The position numbers and the translations under genes were made by a program. Below the pieces are notes generated by a model that was not told the DNA's origin, made no database searches, and saw only the letters and a list, made by a program, of their open reading frames with translations. A DNA stretch of 64,000 bases from Candidatus Binatia bacterium (GTDB taxonomy: Bacteria > Desulfobacterota > Binatia > UBA12015), in contig JAQWRY010000003.1 of NCBI GenBank assembly GCA_029243485.1, positions 269,349 through 333,348 of the forward strand. The letters are read 5' to 3'. Below, piece after piece: positions 33,833-41,164 of this stretch. How positions within the stretch are numbered: position 1 is the first letter of the stretch; every line of letters starts with the position of its first letter.

Positions 33833-35022
33833 CCCAGACTCTTCCTCTTGCCGGTGTTCGCATCCTCGCCGTGAGTCAGCTCGGCGCGGGCCCGTGGGCG
33901 CTCAGCATTCTTTCGGATCTCGGCGCCGACGTCATCAAACTCGAGCCTCCCGGCCGTGGGGACGAGGCGCGTCACGTGCCGCCGTTCGCCGAAGGCGGCG
34001 ACTCCCTTTACTACCAGGCGCTCAATCGCGGTTGTCGGGGCATCACCGTGGATCTTCGTCAGCCTCGTGGGCAGGAGGTCCTCCGTCGCCTCGTCCCGAA
34101 GTGTGCTGCGGTCTACAACAACGTCCGAGGTGGCGAGCCTGCGCGGCTCGGTCTGACATACGAGGCGTTGCGCGACATTCATCCCGCCGTGGTTTGCTGT
34201 TCGCTATCGGGGTTCGGACAAACGGGACCACGGGCGAATGAGCCGGGCTACGATTTCCTGATCCAGGCCTACACCGGCTTCATGGCGCTCACGGGCGAGC
34301 CGGGCGGGCCGCCGACCCGATCCGGGGTTTCCGTCGTCGATTTTTCGGCCGGACTCGTTTCGGTTCTCGCCTTGATGATCGGCCTGCGTCGCGCGGAGGC
34401 CACCGGCGTCGGCGCGGAGATCGACGTCAGCCTGTATGACACGGCGATCTCGATGCTGAATTACCTGGCCTCGTGGAGCCTCTCCCGGGGTCACGAGCCG
34501 CAGCGCACCGAAGCCTCGGCCCACCAGAGCGTCGTGCCCGCGCAGAATTTCGAGACCGCCGACGGGCACCTCGTGGTGATGTGCATGAAGGAGAAGTTCT
34601 GGGAGCGGCTCTGCCGTGTGCTGGAACGGCCCGAGATTCTCGCCGATGACCGTTTTCTGGGCTTCTCTGCGCGATTCGAGAATCGTGAGGCTCTCCTGGC
34701 GCTTCTGGGCGCCGAGTTTCTCACGCGAACGACCGACGAATGGCTCGCGGTGCTTCGCGGCGTGGTGCCGTGTGGGCCCGTGTACGGAGTCGAAGAAGCG
34801 CTTCGCGACGAGCACGCGGTGGCGCGGGAGATGACCGTTGCTATCTATCACCCTGTGTTCGGGCGTTTGGACCAGGTCGCAAATCCCATCAAGATGATGG
34901 GTGTCCAGCCGAAGTACACCCGCGCCGCGGGCCTGGGCGAGCACACGGACGAAGTTCTGACCGAACTCGGTGGCTTCACGACGGGTGAAGTCGACGCTCT
35001 TCGGGGCAGTGGGGTCGTCTGA
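33829..35022 (+). CDS. class III (CaiB/BaiF-like) CoA-transferase
   Basis: A 397-residue enzyme, normal for the family. LPLAGVRILAVSQLGAGPWA opens it, LGADVIKLEPPGRGDEAR is the CoA-binding strand, and GVSVVDFSAG carries the catalytic aspartate near residue 171. LGEHTDEVLTELG closes it. It would activate the acid handled by the neighbouring MmgE/PrpD enzyme using another acyl-CoA as donor. The start overlaps the upstream stop by four bases and its stop overlaps the next start (TGATG), so it is firmly in the operon. Confidence 0.93.
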   Translation: MTQTLPLAGVRILAVSQLGAGPWALSILSDLGADVIKLEPPGRGDEARHVPPFAEGGDSLYYQALNRGCRGITVDLRQPRGQEVLRRLVPKCAAVYNNVRGGEPARLGLTYEALRDIHPAVVCCSLSGFGQTGPRANEPGYDFLIQAYTGFMALTGEPGGPPTRSGVSVVDFSAGLVSVLALMIGLRRAEATGVGAEIDVSLYDTAISMLNYLASWSLSRGHEPQRTEASAHQSVVPAQNFETADGHLVVMCMKEKFWERLCRVLERPEILADDRFLGFSARFENREALLALLGAEFLTRTTDEWLAVLRGVVPCGPVYGVEEALRDEHAVAREMTVAIYHPVFGRLDQVANPIKMMGVQPKYTRAAGLGEHTDEVLTELGGFTTGEVDALRGSGVV

Positions 35023-35408
35023 TGTCCGCTGCGGTCGATCTCTTTCGTCGCTTCTGCGCGGAGTGGCCCGGCTTGCCGCCGCAGGGAATCGCTGGGTTCT
35101 TCGCCGCCGACTTCCTCTATCGACACGACTCGATGGAGCGCCCCCTGGCCGGCGCGCTGGCCATCTCCGGTGCCGTCGAGATCTTCCGGGCGCGTTTCGA
35201 GCAGATCGAGTCCGAGGTGTTGCGGATCGCAGAGGACGACGGCGTCGTCCTCTCCGAGCGCGAGGACAGGCTTTGGCTGCCGGGTGGTCGGATCGTACAG
35301 TTCAGGGCCATGGCGACGGTGGAGGTCCGCGACGGGAAGATCTCGCTGTGGACCGACTACTTCGATCTCGTCGCTCTCGCGCGCCAGGTCGACCTCACCG
35401 AGGGGTAG
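35022..35408 (+). CDS. SnoaL/limonene-epoxide hydrolase-like (NTF2-fold) protein
   Basis: A 128-residue protein. The pattern FFAADFLYRHDSMERPLAG, VRDGKISLWTDYFDL and the predicted cone-like alpha+beta fold match LEH/SnoaL-like proteins of the NTF2 superfamily. WTDYFD is the common closing motif. Members hydrolyse epoxides, isomerise ketones or merely bind ligands. It starts on the last base of the CoA-transferase stop. Role in the pathway unknown. Confidence 0.8.
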   Translation: MSAAVDLFRRFCAEWPGLPPQGIAGFFAADFLYRHDSMERPLAGALAISGAVEIFRARFEQIESEVLRIAEDDGVVLSEREDRLWLPGGRIVQFRAMATVEVRDGKISLWTDYFDLVALARQVDLTEG

Positions 35409-35507
35409 CCCGACCCTTGACGGTCGGGGGAGCCCTAGTGTTCCCTACGGGCAACGTGCCGCACGTGCGGCGATGGACCGGCCCGGGCCGGCTGGAGAGA
35501 GAGTCGC

Positions 35508-36437
35508 ATGTCCCTTCCTGAGTGGTTTCACGAATTGGCGAAAGAGGTTTCGAATCGGGGTCGGTGGGGCGACGACGACGAGATCGGTACGATGAATCTG
35601 ATCACCCCGGACGTGACGCTCCGCGGGCTCGGTTGTGCGAAGATGGGACGTTCCTTCTCCTTGTCGCTTCCGTTGCATCACGATGGCCCGCAGACCGGCC
35701 GGATCCCGAATCGGATCAACCCGATCCACACGATGATCGGCATCAACACCCCCTTCATGGGTGACCCGCAGAAGACGTGTCTCAGCGACGACATCGTCGT
35801 GATGGGTACGCAATCGGCCACGCACTGGGACGGCTTGGCCCACGCGAGCTACGAGGGGCGAATTTACAACGGATACCCGGCCGCCACAGTGATCGCGGAG
35901 GCCGGCGCCACGAAGTGCGGCATCGAGAAGGTCAAGACGATCGTCACGCGCGGCCTGCTGCTGGACATCGCTGCGGTCAAAGGCGTGCGCCGCCTGGAAG
36001 CGGGCTACGCGATCGTTCCGGAGGATCTCGACGCGGCGCTCTCGAAGGCGGGGCTGACCCCGCAGCCCGGAGACATCATCCTCGTGCGCACGGGCCAGCA
36101 GGAGCATCTGTTCGCCGGAGACAAGGACGCCTACCGTCTTCCGGCGCCGGGTCTCTCGTACAAGTCCGTGAAGTGGTTTCGTGACCACGATACGGCCGCA
36201 GTCGCGACGGACACGTTTTCGTTCGAGGTCTGGCCGGGCGAGGACGAGGCTGTTCTTCTTCCGGTCCATCTTCTGCACCTCGTCGAGATGGGCATGATGC
36301 AGGGCCAGCACTGGTTCCTCGACGATCTCGCCGAGGATTGCGCGAAGGACGGTGTCTACGAGTTCCTGCTGCACGCATCGCCGGAGCCGATTGTCGGCGG
36401 AACCGGTAGCCCCGTGAATCCGGTCGCGACGAAGTAG
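35508..36437 (+). CDS. cyclase family protein (kynurenine-formamidase-like metal hydrolase)
   Basis: A 309-residue member of the cyclase family (PF04199). The metal-binding motif appears as SATHWDGLAHASYEG (HxDxxxH), preceded by an FMGDPQKTCLSDD region, and the second part has ILVRTGQQEHLF and AAVATDTFSFEVWPG. These enzymes hydrolyse cyclic or formyl amides and isatin-type rings, usually with manganese or zinc. GAGAGA is 11 bases before ATG 35508. In this operon it may act on a cyclic acid or lactone; substrate not predictable. Confidence 0.9.
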   Translation: MSLPEWFHELAKEVSNRGRWGDDDEIGTMNLITPDVTLRGLGCAKMGRSFSLSLPLHHDGPQTGRIPNRINPIHTMIGINTPFMGDPQKTCLSDDIVVMGTQSATHWDGLAHASYEGRIYNGYPAATVIAEAGATKCGIEKVKTIVTRGLLLDIAAVKGVRRLEAGYAIVPEDLDAALSKAGLTPQPGDIILVRTGQQEHLFAGDKDAYRLPAPGLSYKSVKWFRDHDTAAVATDTFSFEVWPGEDEAVLLPVHLLHLVEMGMMQGQHWFLDDLAEDCAKDGVYEFLLHASPEPIVGGTGSPVNPVATK

Positions 36438-36461
36438 GGTCGGGCGCACCCTGGAGCCGCG

Positions 36462-37625
36462 ATGGACTTCGCCTTCACCCAGGAAGAGGAGCGCTTTCGG
36501 GCCGAGTTGCGCGCGTTCCTCGCGAAGACGGTCCCGGGCGAAGAGCCTCCCGAGGGCTTCGCGGTGGAGTTCGAGTTCATGCGCGAGTTCCAGCGCGCGA
36601 TGCATCGCGGTGGCTGGGTTGGCATCCATTGGCCGGCGGCGTTCGGCGGTCGCGATGCCACACCGATGGAGCAGGCTATCTTCGCAGAGGAGATGGGACG
36701 GGCGCGCGCGCCACAGCTCGTCAATCGCGTGGGGATCAACAACGTCGGGCCGACGCTGATCCACTTCGGCACCGATACGCAGAAGGAACGCTATCTCCCG
36801 GGAATCCTCTCGGCCGAGGAAGTCTGGTGCCAGCTGTACTCGGAGCCGGATGCCGGATCGGACCTCGCGTCCCTGCGCACGCGCGCCGAACTCGACGGTG
36901 ACGATTACGTCGTGACCGGCCAGAAGGTCTGGACCAGCTATGCGGTCCAGGCGCGGTGGGCGATCCTGCTAGCTCGCACCGATCCGAACGCGAAGAAGCA
37001 TCGCGGGATCTCGTATCTGATCGTGGACATGGAGGCCGATGGGATCGAGATCCGGCCGTTGCGTCAGCTCACCGGCGCGTCCGAGTTCAACGAGGTCTTC
37101 CTCGAGGGCGTCCGGGTGCCGCGCGAGAACTTGATCGGGGCCGAGAACGAGGGTTGGCAGATCGCCCAGGTGACTCTCGCCCACGAGCGTGGCGCGAACT
37201 ACGCCATCAAGGAGCAGACGCTTGCCCGCATCGCGCTGGACGAACTCCTGGCCGAGGCTTCCGCTTCGGGCGCCGCGGCTGACCCGACCTTTCGCCAAGA
37301 GCTCGCACGGCTGCACATCGAGACCGAGATCATGCGGTTCATGAATCTCCAGATGTTGAGCAAGGTCGGGCGGGGCGTCACCCCCGGGCTCGAGACCTCA
37401 CTCGTCAAGCAATTCTGGTCCGACCTCAGTCAGGCCATCGGAACGGCGTCCGTGCATGCGCTGGGTCCACATGGCATCCTTCTACGCGGCTCGCGCCATG
37501 TGCGCGGCGCCGGCCGATTCGCGCAGCGCATGTTGTTTTCCCGCGCTTCTACGATCGCCGGCGGAACCGCCGAGGTCCAACGGAACATCATCGCTCAGCG
37601 TTTGCTCGGTCTTCCAAGAAGCTGA
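36462..37625 (+). CDS. acyl-CoA dehydrogenase family protein
   Basis: A 387-residue flavoprotein. The three-domain ACAD layout is intact: N-terminal helices (FTQEEERFRAELRAFLAKTV), the beta domain with CQLYSEPDAGSDLASL and VTGQKVWTS, and the C-terminal helical domain ending SRASTIAGGTAEVQRNIIAQ. It oxidises an acyl-CoA at the alpha-beta bond and passes electrons to ETF. The large N-terminal insertion FAVEFEFMREFQRAMHRGGW is typical of the FadE-like branch acting on bulky substrates. In the operon it would follow the CoA-transferase and precede the hydratase. Confidence 0.94.
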   Translation: MDFAFTQEEERFRAELRAFLAKTVPGEEPPEGFAVEFEFMREFQRAMHRGGWVGIHWPAAFGGRDATPMEQAIFAEEMGRARAPQLVNRVGINNVGPTLIHFGTDTQKERYLPGILSAEEVWCQLYSEPDAGSDLASLRTRAELDGDDYVVTGQKVWTSYAVQARWAILLARTDPNAKKHRGISYLIVDMEADGIEIRPLRQLTGASEFNEVFLEGVRVPRENLIGAENEGWQIAQVTLAHERGANYAIKEQTLARIALDELLAEASASGAAADPTFRQELARLHIETEIMRFMNLQMLSKVGRGVTPGLETSLVKQFWSDLSQAIGTASVHALGPHGILLRGSRHVRGAGRFAQRMLFSRASTIAGGTAEVQRNIIAQRLLGLPRS

Positions 37626-37652
37626 CCGGCACAATCACGGAGAACCATCGCA

Positions 37653-38693
37653 ATGAGTCAAGAGAAGGGAGGCCTCGGAAACTTCTTCGAGGATTTCGAG
37701 ATCGGCAAGGAGCTCGTCTGTGCCACGCCGCGCGTGGTGACGTCGGCCGAGACGGCCATGCACATCGCGACCACCAACGATCGCAGCCCGCGGTTCTGCA
37801 ACGCCGAGGGGCGCGTGAACCCGGTGATCGTCTTTCACGTGGTGCTCGGTCAGACCGTGCGGCTCGTTTCCCTCAACTCGCCGGCGAACCTGGGCTACGC
37901 CGGGATGATGTGGAAGACCCCTGTCTTTCACGGCGATGAGATCTCCACCCGCATCAAGATCCTCGGGTTGAAGGAGAATTCCAACGGCAAGACCGGCATC
38001 GCGTACGTCGAGACGACCGGGCGCAACCAACGCGACGAGATCGTGCTGCAATACACGCGTTGGGTCATGGTCCGGAAGCGCGACGTGAACACGCCGACGG
38101 CGTATCTCGATGTACCGATCGTTCCCGAGCTCCCCAAGCAGGTTGAAGTCGCACAGCTCCCGCAGTGGAGTGGCGCGCTCACCACGACCGATCAGACCGG
38201 CGGGAAGTTCTTCTTCGAGGACTACGACGTCGGCGAGCGCATCTATCACTTCGACGGGATGACCGTGAACAACGCGGATCACATGACGTACACCCGCCTG
38301 TGGCAGAACACCGCGAAGGTCCACTTCGATCACCTTCTCACCGACGGGAAACCCCTCGTGTACGGTGGCTTTCCGCTCGCGACCTCCTACGCGATCGCGT
38401 TCAACGGCCTGGAGAATCGCTCGGGCATCGTCGCGATGAACAGCGGTGCGCACGCGAATCCGACGTACGCGGGCACCACGCTCTACGCGTACACGGATGT
38501 CCTCGAGACCCACGATCTGGGTGGCTCCGTAGGGGCTCTGCGCCTTCGTCTGGTGGGGGTCAAAGACGGAAACCCTGCGGACGAGCCGGATTTCGAACGC
38601 CGGGTCACCGACGACAAGGGCAAGGAGCGCTACAATGCGCGCGTCGTGCTCGATCTCGACTACTGGGAACTGATGCCGAAGGCGAAGGCCTAG
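37653..38693 (+). CDS. two-domain MaoC-like hydratase (mesaconyl-CoA hydratase-like)
   Basis: A 346-residue double-hotdog protein. The first half begins FFEDFEIGKELVCATPRVVT, the second half FFFEDYDVGERIYHFDGMTV with NNADHMTYTRLWQNTAKVHF, the arrangement seen in beta-methylmalyl-CoA dehydratase/mesaconyl-CoA hydratase (Mch) and relatives. It probably hydrates or dehydrates a branched or dicarboxylic acyl-CoA. Last gene of the IclR-linked block. The similarity to Mch is from memory of the family pattern; the substrate needs a phylogeny. Confidence 0.85.
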   Translation: MSQEKGGLGNFFEDFEIGKELVCATPRVVTSAETAMHIATTNDRSPRFCNAEGRVNPVIVFHVVLGQTVRLVSLNSPANLGYAGMMWKTPVFHGDEISTRIKILGLKENSNGKTGIAYVETTGRNQRDEIVLQYTRWVMVRKRDVNTPTAYLDVPIVPELPKQVEVAQLPQWSGALTTTDQTGGKFFFEDYDVGERIYHFDGMTVNNADHMTYTRLWQNTAKVHFDHLLTDGKPLVYGGFPLATSYAIAFNGLENRSGIVAMNSGAHANPTYAGTTLYAYTDVLETHDLGGSVGALRLRLVGVKDGNPADEPDFERRVTDDKGKERYNARVVLDLDYWELMPKAKA

Positions 38694-38714
38694 GAGCTTG
38701 GCCCGAGGTGGGTC

Positions 38715-38966
38715 CTACGGAGCGTTTTGCGGTCCACCGTTCTGGGAGTCCCAATCGTACGTCTGTGTTCCGCTCGCATGCGTGGAGGCGGGGGTGAACG
38801 ATGTTCCGGCCGGCATCACCGTGATCGTGACTCCCGGTGATTGCCGCAAGCCGTTCAGCGCGGAGAGGTTCGCAGTGTAAACCGCGCGCTCGGCGAAGTA
38901 GGCCTCCCGAGAGGAGGCGAGGTCGCGCTTGTGGGATCAGACTCGCAACCCCGGTGACGCGTTGCG
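38715..38966 (-). pseudogene. orphan PilA C-terminal fragment (silent pilin cassette or pilin pseudogene)
   Basis: The minus strand from about 38966 to the TAG at 38715-38717 encodes the C-terminal part of a pilin closely related to PilA of this window. Over 61 gapless residues (from YFA to the final NAP) I count 34 identities, including QSPGV, PAG, TYDW, NGG and QNAP. Homology fades upstream (EAYFA, DLA, R) and meets a TGA at 38937-38939 where PilA has serine. There is no leader, no N-terminal helix, no start codon and no promoter. It lies about 33 bases after the stop of the membrane-anchored protein on the same strand and about 25 kb from pilA. Confidence 0.8.
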
Positions 38967-38999
38967 GCCATGGAGCGTCGACGGTTCGACGCTCGAGAC

Positions 39000-39506
39000 T
39001 CAGACCCGATCGCCGCGTTCCTCGATTCGCAGCAGCGCGCCGATGGGGCTCACGCCCACGACCTTCCAGGCGAGATCGTTGCGCTGTTCGAGGATCAGGT
39101 CGATCCTTCGGTCGCCGGCCTGGAGCGTGATCGTGGCTTTGTCGTCGTCCCTTCGCATGCTCCACCAGGCCTCGAGGAAGTCCGACGCCGTGACCTCGAG
39201 CGGGTGGTCGGGGTCGTCGAAGACGGTCCGCACGCGTTCGCCGGACAGGAAGGCCAGCGCGAGGCGGCCCAGGTCGACGTCTTGATCGCTCCCCTTGGGG
39301 TCGTTCTGGAGGTCGTGGACGGCCCGGAAGGTGATCGCTGGGACGTCCACCATATGCGTGAGCTCGCCTACGTCGCCGCGGTCGAGCGCCAGGGTGAGCC
39401 GCCACAGGGCCCAGGTCGGCGTGGTGGGGACGAGGGAGAGGCCCAGTCCCAGGCCGAGGGCCACGGAGGCCCCCAGGGCAATCCCGACGATGAATCCCCG
39501 CTGCAT
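39000..39506 (-). CDS. membrane-anchored protein, DUF2939-like
   Basis: A 168-residue protein with one N-terminal hydrophobic anchor (IVGIALGASVALGLGLGLSL) and an external domain. TWALWRLTLALDRGDVGELT and VDVPAITFRAV resemble the opening of DUF2939 proteins, which have a similar short anchor and a small alpha/beta domain; function unknown. ATG start; no clear operon partner on its strand. The orphan pilin fragment follows immediately downstream. metF is divergent, 89 bases away. Confidence 0.7.
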   Translation of the reverse strand: MQRGFIVGIALGASVALGLGLGLSLVPTTPTWALWRLTLALDRGDVGELTHMVDVPAITFRAVHDLQNDPKGSDQDVDLGRLALAFLSGERVRTVFDDPDHPLEVTASDFLEAWWSMRRDDDKATITLQAGDRRIDLILEQRNDLAWKVVGVSPIGALLRIEERGDRV

Positions 39507-39595
39507 GTCGGGTCTTATCGTCGATCCTGGGGGAGACTTCCACCAGCGTGGGGTGTAGATTGCGCGCGGGCGAGCTGGTTCCCTATGCTGGTCGG

Positions 39596-40453
39596 GTGCG
39601 AATCGATCAGATTCTTAAAGCCGGGGGCCCCGTCTTCTCCTTCGAATTCTTCCCGCCGAAGACGGAGAAGGGCAGCGAGAATTTGCTGCGAACCATCGAG
39701 GAGCTCAAGGCGCTCGATCCGTCATTCGTCTCGGTGACCTACGGTGCCATGGGTTCGAATCGCGGCCAGGTGATCGAGCTCGTCGAAAAGATCAAGAACG
39801 GGCTGGGCGTCGAGGCGATGGCCCACCTGAGTTGTACCGGGCACACGAGTGCCGAGCTCGAGGGGGTTCTGGACCAGCTCGCAGGGGCCGGAATCGAGAA
39901 CGTCCTCGCGCTGCGGGGGGATCCTCCGAAGGGCGAGCAGTTTGCCGCGGTAGAAGGCGGCTTCGGCTACGCCTCGGATCTGGCTGCGATGATCAAGGCG
40001 CGCGGCTCGTTCTGCATCGGAGGGGCGGCGTACCCGGAGACGCACCCGGATGCGCCGGACGCCGAGACGGACCTCAGGCACCTGGTGACCAAGGTGAAGG
40101 CGGGGGCCGACTTTCTCATCACCCAGCTCTTCTTCTCGAACCCGGACTACTTCGCGTTCGTGGAGGGCGCTCGTGCGCAGGGCATCACCGTGCCGATTGT
40201 GCCGGGGATCATGCCGATCACGGATGTCGGCCAGGCGAAGCGGATTACGGCGATGTGCGGCGCGACGATCCCGCCGGACCTGCTCGCGGCACTCGAGAGC
40301 GCCGACGGAGACAGCGAGAAGGTGCTCCAGGTGAGCGTCGACCACGCAGTTGCCCAGTGTCGCGACCTACTTTCGCGCGGAGCGCCCGGCGTTCACTTCT
40401 ACACGATCAACCGAAGCCCGGCGACGCAGCGCATTCTCACCGAGTTGCGCTGA
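39596..40453 (+). CDS. metF: methylenetetrahydrofolate reductase
   Basis: A protein of 285 residues from GTG 39596, which directly precedes the family opening; the frame runs to 39548 without added conservation. FSFEFFPPKTEKG, FVSVTYGAMGSNR, MAHLSCTGHTSAELE, LALRGDPPKG and FLITQLFFSNPDYF are the MetF flavin and folate motifs, and it ends with GVHFYTINRSPAT. It reduces 5,10-methylene-THF to 5-methyl-THF for methionine synthesis. No regulatory RNA is visible upstream. Confidence 0.95.
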   Translation: MRIDQILKAGGPVFSFEFFPPKTEKGSENLLRTIEELKALDPSFVSVTYGAMGSNRGQVIELVEKIKNGLGVEAMAHLSCTGHTSAELEGVLDQLAGAGIENVLALRGDPPKGEQFAAVEGGFGYASDLAAMIKARGSFCIGGAAYPETHPDAPDAETDLRHLVTKVKAGADFLITQLFFSNPDYFAFVEGARAQGITVPIVPGIMPITDVGQAKRITAMCGATIPPDLLAALESADGDSEKVLQVSVDHAVAQCRDLLSRGAPGVHFYTINRSPATQRILTELR

Positions 40454-40549
40454 GCGCTCTCTATAGCGCCTGCATACTCGCGTGCGATTGGGTCGACAGG
40501 GGCGAACTCTGGGCTCATCCCGAGGTTCCGAGCTGCCGATCCCTAGAGT

Positions 40550-41140
40550 ATGCGGATCGTGATCGGAGCTCTGGCCCTCTATCTCGCAAGCTGTACCCCC
40601 GCGGGTCCGGGTGTGGACCCCACGGAACCCGAAGGCCTGGCTGCCGCGGTGGGCGTGATCTGGGCGAGTCCAGCGACGGATCTCGAAGTGAAAGAGGTCG
40701 GCGCGGAGCCCAGCGACGTGGATGCGGGCACCCAGTTCGCGAGCCCGATCGATCCCCTTCCGACTGATGGGATCGAAACGGCCGAGGGGCGCTCGCACAT
40801 GGGTGATCTCTACGCCCGCGCGGGCCTGATCCCCGAGGCGATCTTCGAGTACCAGCAGTCGATTGAGATCGATCCGTCGAACGCGGTTCGGCACTTCAAG
40901 CTGGGACTCGCGTATCAGTCGGTCCGGCAGTTCGGCGAGGCCCTCACCTCCTACGAGGAGGCGGCCCGGCTGGAGCCGGATTCGGCCTGGGCCCATGCGG
41001 CCGTTGCCATCGTGCACGCGAAGATGGGCCATCAGGAGAAGGCCTTCGACGCCTACCAGACGGTGAAGAATCTCGACGACGAGATGGCCCACGGGCTCCT
41101 GGAAGTCATCACGCAGTACGGCACGTTCCACCAGGTCTAG
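40550..41140 (+). CDS. TPR-repeat lipoprotein
   Basis: A 196-residue protein. The N-terminus IVIGALALYLASC has a lipobox (LASC), so it should be lipidated and periplasmic or outer-membrane attached. After a Pro/Asp-rich linker of about 60 residues come at least three TPR units: HMGDLYARAGLIPEAIFEYQ, LGLAYQSVRQFGEALTSYEE and AIVHAKMGHQEKAFDAYQ. Function unknown; TPR lipoproteins often assist assembly of envelope complexes, including pilus parts, but no such link is shown here. Confidence 0.82.
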   Translation: MRIVIGALALYLASCTPAGPGVDPTEPEGLAAAVGVIWASPATDLEVKEVGAEPSDVDAGTQFASPIDPLPTDGIETAEGRSHMGDLYARAGLIPEAIFEYQQSIEIDPSNAVRHFKLGLAYQSVRQFGEALTSYEEAARLEPDSAWAHAAVAIVHAKMGHQEKAFDAYQTVKNLDDEMAHGLLEVITQYGTFHQV

Positions 41141-41164
41141 ACGTGGACCTCGCGTCGTAGGGTG

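Noticed and set aside
38698..38880. 60-residue plus-strand open frame
   Set aside because: It is antisense to the pilin fragment, which shows clear homology in the other strand; no ribosome binding site or domain.
38605..39543. 312-residue minus-strand open frame covering the pilin fragment and the DUF2939-like gene
   Set aside because: Runs in a different frame from both, is Arg/Pro-rich and has no family resemblance.
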